From: Clostridia bacterium | GTDB lineage: Bacteria; Bacillota; Clostridia; Christensenellales; UBA1242 | Reading direction: 5' to 3' | DNA: 64,000 nucleotides | Assembly: GCA_900753315.1 (NCBI GenBank) | Contig: CAADYP010000006.1 | Location: forward strand, 1-64,000 | Part shown: piece after piece, positions 40,469 to 49,462 of the stretch | Numbering within the stretch: position 1 is the stretch's first letter | Layout of the letters: each line of letters begins with the position of its first letter | Position numbers and translations under genes: made by a program | Notes under the pieces: generated by a model | What the model was told of the DNA's origin: nothing | What the model saw: the letters and a program-made list of their open reading frames with translations, nothing else | Databases searched by the model: none

Positions 40469-41479
40469 ATGAAAAACAGCAACCATTGGTTTAGAGATGC
40501 AAAATATGGTTTAATAATCCATTTTGGCTTGTATTCACTGCTTGGTGGTGAATACAAAAACTATAAAATGCAATCATATTGTGAATGGATACAATCATAT
40601 GCTCGAATTCCAATTTGTGAATATGAAAAATTGTTAAAAATTTTCAATCCCACATATTTCAATGCAGAAGAAATTGTAAAATTCGCAAAAATGCATGGCT
40701 TTAAATACATAATTTTTACAGCAAAACACCACGATGGATTTTGTATGTTCAATTCCAAATATGATGATTACAATATATCCAATACTCCTTACAAGAAAGA
40801 TATCGTAAAACAACTTTCAGATATGTGCAAAAAATATCAAGTCAAATTTGGACTATATTATTCACAAGATTTAGATTGGCATGAGAAAAATGGTGGTGGA
40901 TATAATTGCGAAAATATTGATTGTGCCGGAACAAGTTGGTGCAATGATTGGGATTTTAAAAATTGTGACAAAGATTATAGTGATTATTTCAATTCAAAAG
41001 TGCTTTTTCAAATCAAAGAACTTTGCCAAAATTATGGAAAAATAGATTTGTTTTGGTTTGACACTCCAAAAAGTATCAGCCCCCAACAAAGCCAACAATT
41101 ATATGATTTAGTCAAATCATTCCACCCTGATTGTTTGATAAACTCCCGTTTAGGTAATGGTTGTTATGACTATGTTACACTTGGAGATAACGAAATCCCA
41201 GACAATCTTACATACAAAACAAGCAAAAATTTCAATGATTTGAATGGAATAAAATATTCTAAAGACAGTTTGTATGAATCCGCTTGTTCTCTCAATAACA
41301 CTTGGGGATATTCAAAATTTGATACAAATTACAAATCATTGCGAGAAATTAAAAAAGTCAAAGACAAACTAAACAAATTAGGTATAAACTACACAATAAA
41401 CATTTCACCTGACTCCACAGGAAAAATACCACAACAAAGTTTGGATATTTTATCAGAATTAAATACAAACAACCTCTAA
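40469..41479 (+). CDS. GH29 alpha-L-fucosidase-like glycoside hydrolase
   Basis: The 336-residue protein is a short GH29 enzyme: 'WFRDAKYGLIIHFGLYSLLGGEYKN', 'FKYIIFTAKHHDGFCMF', and the nucleophile region 'GKIDLFWFDTP' (Asp). It has only the barrel and lacks the usual C-terminal beta domain and any signal peptide, so it acts in the cytosol. The start is ATG 40469: AAGAGG lies six bases upstream, while the earlier ATG at 40433 has none. The acid/base residue is not identifiable by eye. The fucoside specificity is inferred from the family. Confidence 0.85.
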   Translation: MKNSNHWFRDAKYGLIIHFGLYSLLGGEYKNYKMQSYCEWIQSYARIPICEYEKLLKIFNPTYFNAEEIVKFAKMHGFKYIIFTAKHHDGFCMFNSKYDDYNISNTPYKKDIVKQLSDMCKKYQVKFGLYYSQDLDWHEKNGGGYNCENIDCAGTSWCNDWDFKNCDKDYSDYFNSKVLFQIKELCQNYGKIDLFWFDTPKSISPQQSQQLYDLVKSFHPDCLINSRLGNGCYDYVTLGDNEIPDNLTYKTSKNFNDLNGIKYSKDSLYESACSLNNTWGYSKFDTNYKSLREIKKVKDKLNKLGINYTINISPDSTGKIPQQSLDILSELNTNNL

Positions 41480-41540
41480 AATAAATATATTTTTTTATCA
41501 ACAACCTTTTAATAGATTACATAATACATGCTTACAGCAT

Positions 41541-41709
41541 ATGTATTCAAGTCCTTTTAGTAAATTAGAAGAAATGCCTAAAGAAAGAAAACGCAAACGA
41601 GAAAAAGATTTTGAAATGTAATAAAAATGGCAGAATGATAACATTTACATCGGGTTGGATGGTTAGACCAAAGGGAAAAATTACAAATAATACTCCTTTG
41701 GCAGATTAA
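41541..41709 (+). pseudogene. decayed C-terminal toxin-domain remnant
   Basis: Two short frames lie in this stretch: 41541-41621 (26 residues, 'MYSSPFSKLEEMPKERKRKREKDFEM') and 41635-41709, whose open frame carries 'NGRMITFTSGWMVRPKGKIT' then 'NNTPLAD'. The second resembles the last strands of polymorphic-toxin domains such as DUF6883 (pattern 'G....V.TGWM..P.GKI...TP'). One frameshift near 41615 would join them. It is too short to be active. The identification is inference, supported by the DUF4926-like gene just downstream. Confidence 0.45.
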
Positions 41710-41715
41710 AAGGAG

Positions 41716-42015
41716 ATGAAAATAAAATATTTAGATTTAGTTGAATTGATAAAAGAAAAACCTACTTATACTAAAGCTGGAGTAAAAGTTGGGGATTTCG
41801 GTGCTGTGATGAGTGAAAAGCCAATAAATGGAAAGTGGCAAGTGATTTTTTCAGAGTTTTATACAGGTAAAGACATTGCAGATATTATGGTTGCGGAGGA
41901 AGATTTAAAAGTTCATGAAAGTATTCCAAAAGATAGATATCCTAAAAAAATTTTGACAGCAATTGACAGCAAATGTACCAATTTTAGAGAGTTTACGAAA
42001 GAATTAGACCGATAG
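41716..42015 (+). CDS. DUF4926-like small protein, probable immunity protein
   Basis: The 99-residue protein has 'YLDLVELIKEKPTYTKAGVKVGDFGAVM' and 'VIFSEFYTGKDIADIMVAEEDLKV', the 'L.....GD.G.V.......V.F.......A.I....DL' layout of DUF4926. Such proteins are often encoded just after DUF6883-type or other polymorphic toxins and act as immunity partners; that role is inferred. The SD (AAGGAG) directly touches the ATG. The codons encoding KILTAI-DSKC near the end are partly repeated just past its terminator. Confidence 0.65.
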   Translation: MKIKYLDLVELIKEKPTYTKAGVKVGDFGAVMSEKPINGKWQVIFSEFYTGKDIADIMVAEEDLKVHESIPKDRYPKKILTAIDSKCTNFREFTKELDR

Positions 42016-42043
42016 TTGATTTTTTGACTATCGGTCTTTTTTT
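42006..42043 (+). terminator. terminator of the DUF4926-like gene
   Basis: Perfect 11-bp stem AGACCGATAGT/ACTATCGGTCT (42006-42016 with 42027-42037), 10-base loop and seven T; the left arm overlaps the stop. Confidence 0.92.
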
Positions 42044-42156
42044 AGGCACGCAAGAAGATTTTTAATCTTCTTTTGGAGCAAAAATTGACAGCAATTGCAC
42101 CAAAAATTGACAACAAATGTTTTTTTTACCTAAAAAATTTTGTTAAAAAATGGAAA

Positions 42157-42199
42157 TAAAAAAATCGCTAAAAGCCTTTATTTATCGGCGTTTTAGCGA
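42157..42199 (-). terminator. terminator of tRNA-Thr(GGU)
   Basis: Minus-strand TCGCTAAAA/TTTTAGCGA stem with a small inner GCC/GGC pairing, followed by TTTTTTTA. Confidence 0.85.
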
Positions 42200-42210
42200 C
42201 TTTTGTTTAA

Positions 42211-42285
42211 TGGAGCTGGTGACGGGAATCGGACCCGTGACCCCCACCTTACCAAGGTGGTGCTCTACCGCTGAGCCACACCAGC
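42211..42285 (-). tRNA. tRNA-Thr(GGU)
   Basis: Acceptor GCTGGTG/CACCAGC, anticodon stem CCACC/GGTGG around TTGGTAA (anticodon GGT), T-arm with GGGTCCGATTCCC, encoded TCCA. Confidence 0.96.
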
Positions 42286-42377
42286 ATAACAGACATTATG
42301 CACAATTTGATTTTGCATAGTGAGTTTAGCATAATCAGTGCATAATGTCAACATATTTGGTATTGTAAAGTTAAAGC

Positions 42378-44747
42378 TTAATTGTTATTCCAGTTCCAAT
42401 TCAAAATTTCTGGCATATCAATTCCATATTCTCTTATATACTTGTCATGATTGGCGAGCTTTTCTTCCATTCTTTGGATTATTTCTTCTTTCTTTGACTT
42501 TGGCACATTGAGATATTTTAATGCTTTTATAACTAAATGATATCTATCAATATGATTTTTGACTCTCATATCAAATGGTGTTGTAATCGTCCCCTCTTCT
42601 TTGTAACCTGAGACATGCATGTTTTGATTGTGTCTATTATATGTCAACAAGTGAACGAGTTGGGCATAGCCATGGAAATTGAAAATAACTGGCTTATCCT
42701 TTGTAAATAGTTTGTCATATTCGGCATCAGTTAAACCATGAGGATGAGATTTGTTTGATACAAGTTTCATAAGGTCAACAACATTCAAAAATCTAACATT
42801 CAGTTTTGGCAATTCTTTCTTTAAAATTGAAATCATAGCGAGGGTTTCAAGTGTTGGAGTATCGCCACATCCAACAACAACCAAATCCGGGTTTTTCGTG
42901 TTATTCATCCCAGCCCATTTCCATTCTCCAACGCCATTTGCACAATGCTTTTTTGCTTCTTCCATAGAGAGCCATTGGAAAGATGGATGCTTTGAAGCGA
43001 TGATTGTATTGACATAGTTTTTACTCTTCGCACAATGGTCATAGCAAGAAATAAGGCAATTTGCATCAGCAGGAAGATAAATCCTTACCACATCGGCCTT
43101 TTTATTCACAATATGGTCCAAGAATCCTGGGTCTTGATGTGTAAAACCATTGTGGTCTTGCTGCCAAACATTGCTTGTTAAAATAAGATTTAATGAAGAA
43201 ATTGGTTTTCTCCAAGAAATTTCATTGCAAACCTTAAGCCATTTTGCATGTTGGGCGACCATACTGTCAACAACACGAATAAATGCCTCATAACTGTTAA
43301 ACATACCATGACGCCCAGTAAGCAAATATCCCTCAAGAAGACCTTCGCACATATGCTCAGACAAAAATGAGTCAACAATTCGTCCATCACTTGCAAGTTT
43401 GTCGTCTGTTGGCAATATTTTGCTATTAAAATCTCGATTTTCAACTTCAAATGCCTTGTAGAGTCTATTGCTCATAGCTTCATCTGGACTAAAAATTCTG
43501 TAGTTTTTATTGTCTTTATTCAAAACAAACAAGTCTCTAATATACCCGCCTAGTTCTAGCATGTCTTGAGTCCTATAAGTTCCATGCCCATCAAATTTAA
43601 CAGCATAATCATCAATATTTGGTGTTTTTAATTCTTTAAGAATCAAGCCTCCATTTGCATAAGGAGTTGCTGACAATCTCTTGTCTTTCTTTGGCAAAAT
43701 TTCAGCAATTTCTTTCTTCAAACGATAATTTTTGTCAAAAAGTTCATCTGGTTTGTAACTTTTAAGCCAATCTTCAAGCAACTTCAAATGTTCTGGAGAG
43801 GACATATCCATTGGAATTTGATGGGCTCTAAACGAACCCTCAATTTGTTTTCCGTCAACAAATTTTGGACCAGTCCACCCTTTTGGAGTTCTCAAGATAA
43901 TCATCGGCCAAGCATATTTTTTGTTTGGATTTGACTTAATTCCTTTGATTTTTTCAATGCACTCATCCATTGCTTTTGCCATTTGAAGGTGCATATCCAT
44001 TGCTTCCTCACCCTCAACAAATATAGGGCTATAACCATATCCAACAAACAAACTTTTAAGTTGTGCTTTGCTCATTCTTGAGAGAATAGTTGGATTGCTT
44101 ATTTTGTAACCATTCAAATGTAAAATAGGGAGCACTGCACCATCATTTCGTGGATTAAGAAAATTTATGCCATGCCAAGATGTTGCAAGCGGTCCAGTTT
44201 CTGCTTCCCCATCACCAACAACTGCAACAGCAAACAGATTTGGATTATCAAAAACAGCTCCAAAAGCATGAGCCAAAACATATCCCAGCTCCCCACCTTC
44301 ATTGATAGAACCAGGAGTTTCAGGGACACAGTGAGACCCAATTCCACCTGGGAAAGAGAATTGTTTGCAAAGTCTCTTCATTCCTTCTTTGCTTTGAGAG
44401 ATGTTTGGATAAAATTCACTATAAGTGCCTTCCAAATAACTATTTGCGACCAAAAAATTCCCGCCATGCCCAGGTCCAGAGAGCAAAAGCATATCGGCAT
44501 CATATTTTTTAATTATTCTATTGCAATGAGCATACACAAAATTTTGTCCAGGAACAGTTCCCCAGTGCCCCACCAACTTTTTCTTGATGTCTGCCATACA
44601 CAACTTGTGGTCACGCAAAAGTGGATTATCCAAAAGATAAAGTTGGGCTGCAGAAAGATAATTTGCTGCGTTCCAATATTTATTCAACTTTTCCAAATAT
44701 TCTTTAGAAAGAAAATCATTCTCTTTTTTCATATCTTTATTTTTCAT
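42378..44747 (-). CDS. xfp: phosphoketolase (Xfp)
   Basis: The 789-residue thiamine-diphosphate enzyme splits xylulose-5-P or fructose-6-P to acetyl-P. The pattern is strong: 'GHWGTVPGQNFVYAHCNR', 'LSGPGHGGNFLVANSYLEGTYSEFYP', 'VGDGEAETGP' (ThDP) and 'TSNVWQQDHNGFTHQDPGF'. No signal peptide; cytosolic. The SD is AAAGGAAAG. Together with pyk it suggests fermentative energy metabolism; ackA/pta are not in the window. It stands alone between an ABC operon and tRNA-Thr. Confidence 0.95.
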   Translation of the reverse strand: MKNKDMKKENDFLSKEYLEKLNKYWNAANYLSAAQLYLLDNPLLRDHKLCMADIKKKLVGHWGTVPGQNFVYAHCNRIIKKYDADMLLLSGPGHGGNFLVANSYLEGTYSEFYPNISQSKEGMKRLCKQFSFPGGIGSHCVPETPGSINEGGELGYVLAHAFGAVFDNPNLFAVAVVGDGEAETGPLATSWHGINFLNPRNDGAVLPILHLNGYKISNPTILSRMSKAQLKSLFVGYGYSPIFVEGEEAMDMHLQMAKAMDECIEKIKGIKSNPNKKYAWPMIILRTPKGWTGPKFVDGKQIEGSFRAHQIPMDMSSPEHLKLLEDWLKSYKPDELFDKNYRLKKEIAEILPKKDKRLSATPYANGGLILKELKTPNIDDYAVKFDGHGTYRTQDMLELGGYIRDLFVLNKDNKNYRIFSPDEAMSNRLYKAFEVENRDFNSKILPTDDKLASDGRIVDSFLSEHMCEGLLEGYLLTGRHGMFNSYEAFIRVVDSMVAQHAKWLKVCNEISWRKPISSLNLILTSNVWQQDHNGFTHQDPGFLDHIVNKKADVVRIYLPADANCLISCYDHCAKSKNYVNTIIASKHPSFQWLSMEEAKKHCANGVGEWKWAGMNNTKNPDLVVVGCGDTPTLETLAMISILKKELPKLNVRFLNVVDLMKLVSNKSHPHGLTDAEYDKLFTKDKPVIFNFHGYAQLVHLLTYNRHNQNMHVSGYKEEGTITTPFDMRVKNHIDRYHLVIKALKYLNVPKSKKEEIIQRMEEKLANHDKYIREYGIDMPEILNWNWNNN

Positions 44748-44773
44748 GAAGCTTTCCTTTTTTTATTTAAAAA

Positions 44774-46792
44774 TCAATACCTACTAAATTGACTGTTATA
44801 AAGATTGTAGTAAAATCCTTTTTGAGCAAGCAACTGTTTGTGTGTGCCTTGTTCAATGATGTTACCCTTGTTCATAACCAAAATAAGATCAGATGAAGTG
44901 ATTGTTGACAATCTATGTGCAACAACAAAACTTGTCTTTCCTTCCATCATCTTGTTGAATGCTTCTTGAATTGCCATTTCAGTTCTTGTGTCGATGTTGC
45001 TTGTCGCCTCATCCAAAATAAGCATAGGCGGTTTTGTCAACATCAAACGAGCAATACAAATAAGTTGCTTTTGCCCTTGAGATAAGTTGTCACCATTTTC
45101 ATTTATCATAGTGTTATATCCATCAGGCATCGTTTGGATAAAATAATCTGCTCCAGCCAATCTTGCAGCCCTGTGCACCTCTGCGTCAGTTGCATTTTGT
45201 TTTCCATATGCGATATTATCCCTTATGCTTGCAGAGAAAAGCCATGTTTCTTGCAAAACCATTCCATATTGTTTACGCAAACTTTTTCTCGTAATCTCTG
45301 TTATTGGGTGTCCACTGACATCAATTTCCCCTTTATCAACATCATAAAAACGCATAAGCAAATTGATAAGGGTGCTTTTTCCACAACCAGTTGGTCCAAC
45401 GATTGCGACCTTTTGTCCTTTTTTGATGGACAAATTTAAATTTCTTATCAATTTTTTTTCTGGAGTATAAGAAAAATCAACATGCTTAAATGTTACACTT
45501 CCAGAACATTTTTTAAGGTTTGGCAAATGTTCGTCACTAACTTCATTTTGCATATCCAAGACATTGAAAACTCTGACAGCAGACGCATAGGCCGCTTGCA
45601 AATCTGAAAAGACATCAGCAATATCATTAAATGGCCTTGTGTATTTGTTTGCGAATGACAAAAAGACAGAAATGTTTCCGATTGACATTCCTCCACGAAT
45701 TGCATAAACACACCCCAAGATTGCCACCATTGCATACAAAAGTCCATTGATAAATCTTGTGATTGGGGCAGAAAGTGAAGAATAGTAGTTCGCTTTTTCA
45801 CTTACATCACGCAATTTTTTGTTGATATCGTCAAATTTTTCAATTGAGCGGTCTTCATACATAAATCCTTTAACAATCTTTTGATTTCCGACCATTTCAA
45901 CCAAAGTTCCTGACAAATCACCAACATTTTTGGCTTGTTTTCTAAACAAATTGTGTGACAATTTCGCAATAACCGTTGCCACAACAATAGATGCAGGTGT
46001 TATGCAAATAATGATTATAGAAATCGTAACATTGATTCTAAACATGAAAATCAAAGTAAAAATAATTGTTGCCAAACAGTCAAAGAAAGTTGTAAGTCCT
46101 ATAACAAAGCCATCGGTAATCAAATCGACATCGTTAATCATACGACTTTGCAAGTCACCATGGCTGGAATTGTCAATATATTTCAAAGGCACTTTGTTAA
46201 ATTTTTTAAATATTTCATTATGCAGTTTTTGTTCAACGCGATAAGAAAGTCCATTTGCGACCCTAGAGGTCAGCCACTTAAACACTGCAAATCCGACAAT
46301 ACAAAGTGAAAGGTAAATTATATATTTTGACACCATTGCAAAATTAACTTCGTTTGGTCCAACAATAAAATCTATGCCGTCACCAATGATAAGTGGTATC
46401 AAACATTCAAAAATTGAATTTGCGAAGCAGAAAAAAATTGCCAAAACAAGCAAAAACCATTCTTTTTTCATGTAAGACAGTGCTCTCAAAATAACAGACT
46501 GCTTTTTGTTTCTTCTAATTTTTGCAACTCTTTCGATTCGAGTCGTGTTTGTATCCAAAATGTCAGGAATATCAACAATTTTTGTACTCTTCACATCTGG
46601 CGAAACAGAAGCCCCTTTTCCCTTCATGCTCGCAGTAATAACTGTAGGCACACTAACTTGCTTTGCTGGCTGAACCTTTTCGGGGTTGTTGAAAGATGGT
46701 TGCGGCAAAGAAGCTATCGCCTTCTGTAACTTGCGATATTGTTTTTCTTCTTGCAATTTCTCCTTTAATTCTTTCTTTTCTTGTTCAGTCAA
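44774..46792 (-). CDS. ABC exporter half-transporter with canonical ATPase site
   Basis: The 672-residue protein has a 110-residue polar N-terminal extension, six TM helices and an ATP-binding domain: Walker A 'GPTGCGKST', signature 'NLSQGQKQL', Walker B 'MLILDEATSNID' and H-loop 'VAHRLSTI'. All catalytic residues are present. It pairs with the next gene upstream, with its degenerate site, in the pattern of heterodimeric exporters (BmrCD, TM287/288). The substrate is not known. It starts 11 bases after the partner's stop. Confidence 0.88.
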   Translation of the reverse strand: MTEQEKKELKEKLQEEKQYRKLQKAIASLPQPSFNNPEKVQPAKQVSVPTVITASMKGKGASVSPDVKSTKIVDIPDILDTNTTRIERVAKIRRNKKQSVILRALSYMKKEWFLLVLAIFFCFANSIFECLIPLIIGDGIDFIVGPNEVNFAMVSKYIIYLSLCIVGFAVFKWLTSRVANGLSYRVEQKLHNEIFKKFNKVPLKYIDNSSHGDLQSRMINDVDLITDGFVIGLTTFFDCLATIIFTLIFMFRINVTISIIIICITPASIVVATVIAKLSHNLFRKQAKNVGDLSGTLVEMVGNQKIVKGFMYEDRSIEKFDDINKKLRDVSEKANYYSSLSAPITRFINGLLYAMVAILGCVYAIRGGMSIGNISVFLSFANKYTRPFNDIADVFSDLQAAYASAVRVFNVLDMQNEVSDEHLPNLKKCSGSVTFKHVDFSYTPEKKLIRNLNLSIKKGQKVAIVGPTGCGKSTLINLLMRFYDVDKGEIDVSGHPITEITRKSLRKQYGMVLQETWLFSASIRDNIAYGKQNATDAEVHRAARLAGADYFIQTMPDGYNTMINENGDNLSQGQKQLICIARLMLTKPPMLILDEATSNIDTRTEMAIQEAFNKMMEGKTSFVVAHRLSTITSSDLILVMNKGNIIEQGTHKQLLAQKGFYYNLYNSQFSRY

Positions 46793-46803
46793 TTTTCTAA
46801 CTC

Positions 46804-48522
46804 CTATTTTGTTTGTGTTTGATAAATTTCTCTGTAAACATCACAATTTTCAAGCAAATCTTTATGTTTCCCCATTCCAACAATATTTCCATTGTCAAGA
46901 ACAATAATCAAATCAGCATTACGCACAGTATTTGCTCTTTGTGAAACCAAAATAACGGTTGAATTCACTTCTTCTTTGATAGCCTTGCGCAAATTTGCAT
47001 CAGTCGCAAAGTCCAAAGCGGAAGCACTATCATCCATAATCAAAATTTCTGGTTCACCAACAAGTGCACGGGCAATTGTCAATCGCTGTCTTTGCCCGCC
47101 AGAGAAGTTTTTCCCTCCCGCCTGAACCTTGAAATCATACCCACCAGGGAGTTCTCTAACAAAATCTTCACTTTGGGAAATTTTGATAGCCTTTTGCATT
47201 TCTTCGATAGTTGCGTTTGGTTTTCTCCAGCGCAAATTTTCTTTCAATGTCCCTTTAAACAAAACCGCTTTTTGTGGAACTATTCCAATTTTGCCACGCA
47301 ACTGTGCAAAAGAATATTCTTTTACATTTATTCCATCAATAAATATTTCCCCTTTTGTTGGGTCATAAAATCTTGGTATCAAATTTATAATGCTGCTCTT
47401 TCCACTGCCTGTTCCACCAATAATTCCAATCGTTTGACCAGGATATGCAACAAAGCTCAATTTCTTTACTGCTTCTTTTGCAGAATTGGAATAAGCAAAT
47501 GAAACATTTTTAAATTCGATTTTAGGGACTTCTTTGTTTGGAACAATTTCAATTTGTTCATGATTTATTTCTTCAACACTTGGTTTTGTGTCAAAAACTT
47601 CATTGATTCTGTGAGCACAATTGAAAGCTTTGATGAAAGCAATAATCAAATTTGCAAGAGAAACTAAAGCAGTAGAAATTTGAGAAAGATAGTTTACAAA
47701 TGCAATAATTTGTCCTTGTGTAAGAGTTCCAATGTTTACTTGAAGCCCACCAAACCACATAATTGCAACGATAGCAAAATTGATAATCGTCCCAGTGATT
47801 GGAGTCATAAGAGAAGACACTGAAACAACTTTAACAGCTGACTTTCTCAATTTTTTTGTGGCAACAGAAAATCTCTGTTCTTCGTAGTCCTGTTTGTTAA
47901 ATGCTCTAACAACTCTTGCACCCTGCAAGTTTTCTCTTGTTATTTCTGAAACTCTGTCCAAGTCTTTTTGAGTCTCGTCATACAAAGGTTCTGTCTTTTT
48001 CAAAATCACAAAAACAACAATCAAAATAAGTGGCACAACGACCAGGAAAGAAAGTGAAAGTTTCGCATCAATAATGATTGCCATAACCATTGAACCTACA
48101 ATCAAGAATGGTGTTCTCATAACAGTTCTCAAAAACATTCCAAGCGCTTGACTAATTCTTGATACATCGTGTGTTATACGATTGTTTAAAGTTGCAGTGC
48201 CAAATTTATCAAGTTCGGCATGTGAAAAAGTGTTTATGTGTGCATACAATCCCTTACGCATTTCATAACTCACCCCAGCACACGCTTTGGCAGAAAGTTT
48301 TGCACAAATAACAGCACTAACAATTCCTACAATATTGAATGCAATAACAACACTTCCCCAAATCAAAACATATCTCAAATCGTGATTTTTTACACCAATA
48401 TCAATCATGTTTGCCACCAAAAAAGGAATAACAATATCTGTTATTGTTTCAAAAAATTTGAATAATGGTGCAAAAATCATTTGTTCTTTATAAGCACCGA
48501 AAAACCTAAATAACTTTTTCAA
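46804..48522 (-). CDS. ABC exporter half-transporter with degenerate ATPase site
   Basis: A protein of 572 residues with six TM helices and an ATP-binding domain: Walker A 'GGTGSGKSS', signature 'FSGGQRQR'. The Walker B is 'ILIMDDSASALD', with Asp in place of the catalytic Glu, and the H-loop is 'LVSQRANT', with Gln in place of His. These changes mark a degenerate site as in BmrC/TM287 type subunits. The start is TTG 48522, with AAAGGTG eight bases before; the GTG at 48534 overlaps that SD. It comes first in the operon. Confidence 0.88.
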   Translation of the reverse strand: MKKLFRFFGAYKEQMIFAPLFKFFETITDIVIPFLVANMIDIGVKNHDLRYVLIWGSVVIAFNIVGIVSAVICAKLSAKACAGVSYEMRKGLYAHINTFSHAELDKFGTATLNNRITHDVSRISQALGMFLRTVMRTPFLIVGSMVMAIIIDAKLSLSFLVVVPLILIVVFVILKKTEPLYDETQKDLDRVSEITRENLQGARVVRAFNKQDYEEQRFSVATKKLRKSAVKVVSVSSLMTPITGTIINFAIVAIMWFGGLQVNIGTLTQGQIIAFVNYLSQISTALVSLANLIIAFIKAFNCAHRINEVFDTKPSVEEINHEQIEIVPNKEVPKIEFKNVSFAYSNSAKEAVKKLSFVAYPGQTIGIIGGTGSGKSSIINLIPRFYDPTKGEIFIDGINVKEYSFAQLRGKIGIVPQKAVLFKGTLKENLRWRKPNATIEEMQKAIKISQSEDFVRELPGGYDFKVQAGGKNFSGGQRQRLTIARALVGEPEILIMDDSASALDFATDANLRKAIKEEVNSTVILVSQRANTVRNADLIIVLDNGNIVGMGKHKDLLENCDVYREIYQTQTK

Positions 48523-48548
48523 ATTTGGTGACACCTTTTAATAAAAGA

Positions 48549-48578
48549 ATTATACCAAAAACAAAGAAAAATTAACAA
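48549..48578 (-). promoter_or_regulatory. promoter of the ABC exporter operon
   Basis: TTGTTA (48578-48573), 18-base spacer, TATAAT (48554-48549). Leader about 20 bases to TTG 48522. Confidence 0.6.
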
Positions 48579-48677
48579 ACAAAAATTAAATAATTCAAAC
48601 ATTTTCAAAATAAATTTATATAAAATATAAAAAACTCAATAAGACCATATAAATTGCATAAAAATGAATCAACTTTC

Positions 48678-48703
48678 CCAATTTTTTCATAAATAAAAAT
48701 TGG
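48678..48703 (+). promoter_or_regulatory. hairpin overlapping the SD of the 48713 gene
   Basis: Perfect 9-bp stem CCAATTTTT/AAAAATTGG with an 8-base loop; the two 3' G are the start of the SD GGAG, so the hairpin would hide it. The stem is A-T rich. Regulation is conjecture. Confidence 0.35.
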
Positions 48704-48712
48704 AGAAAAATT

Positions 48713-49405
48713 ATGAAAGAAAAAGAAGAAATTTATTCAATAACATCAAATTTTTATTCAACAGAAACAAAAAATATAATCAAATTATTTGCAAACAAAC
48801 TCTCTGATACACCATTTTATCAAAACATAGAAATCAGAGTTTATGATGAAAATCAAAATTTATTATATACATTTGCACCAAAAATTGATTATGGGTATTC
48901 GCCAAAATTGACAGCACTTGACTTTATCGGAAATGGGCTAAACCAAATATTTTACAATGCCGATTCTGGTGGAAGTGGAGGATATGGATTTTATTATGTT
49001 TTTGAAATATGTTCAAAAAATGCTACTACGCTATTCGATTTTGAAACATTTGGTTCTCAAAATCAATATTCTGGACAATTTTTAAACAATTATCGTGCTC
49101 AAATTTTTGCAAAAGAAAACACCTATTTTTTAGATGTTTCAAAAATGGATAATTATTTCAAAAATCAAATTTTTTATTCTAACGGCATGGTAAAAAATAC
49201 TGAAATTGACATTGGAGGTGTAAATATAGTTTTTCCATTTTTCAACCCTTCACTTGGTATTTGGCTATTGCAAGTATATCAAAAAGCAACAGCAGTCGCC
49301 GAAGTCAATGCACTTGGTTATGTCATAAATGCCCTGCAATTTGATGGTCAGAATTTCACACAATTTTGGCAATATTTTGCACTTTCTCCAACTTCTCAAA
49401 ATTAG
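48713..49405 (+). CDS. hypothetical protein with FG-GAP/VCBS-like loop
   Basis: The 230-residue protein shows 'LTALDFIGNGLNQIFYNADSGGSGGYGFYYVFEI', which matches the metal-binding loop (D-GNG-QIF) and strand of FG-GAP/VCBS-type proteins seen in spore formers. No signal peptide or TM helix, so it is cytosolic or in spores. It is not a characterised family member. SD GGAG; the three genes 48713, 49463 and 50059 run on the same strand. Confidence 0.6.
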   Translation: MKEKEEIYSITSNFYSTETKNIIKLFANKLSDTPFYQNIEIRVYDENQNLLYTFAPKIDYGYSPKLTALDFIGNGLNQIFYNADSGGSGGYGFYYVFEICSKNATTLFDFETFGSQNQYSGQFLNNYRAQIFAKENTYFLDVSKMDNYFKNQIFYSNGMVKNTEIDIGGVNIVFPFFNPSLGIWLLQVYQKATAVAEVNALGYVINALQFDGQNFTQFWQYFALSPTSQN

Positions 49406-49425
49406 AAAAATTAGTTTTTATTTCG

Positions 49426-49454
49426 TTGCAATAAAAATCTTTTTGTGATAAAAT
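49426..49454 (+). promoter_or_regulatory. promoter of the 49463 gene
   Basis: TTGCAA (49426-49431), 17-base spacer ending in TGA, TAAAAT (49449-49454), eight bases before ATG 49463; no SD in between. Confidence 0.7.
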
Positions 49455-49462
49455 TTCCACAT

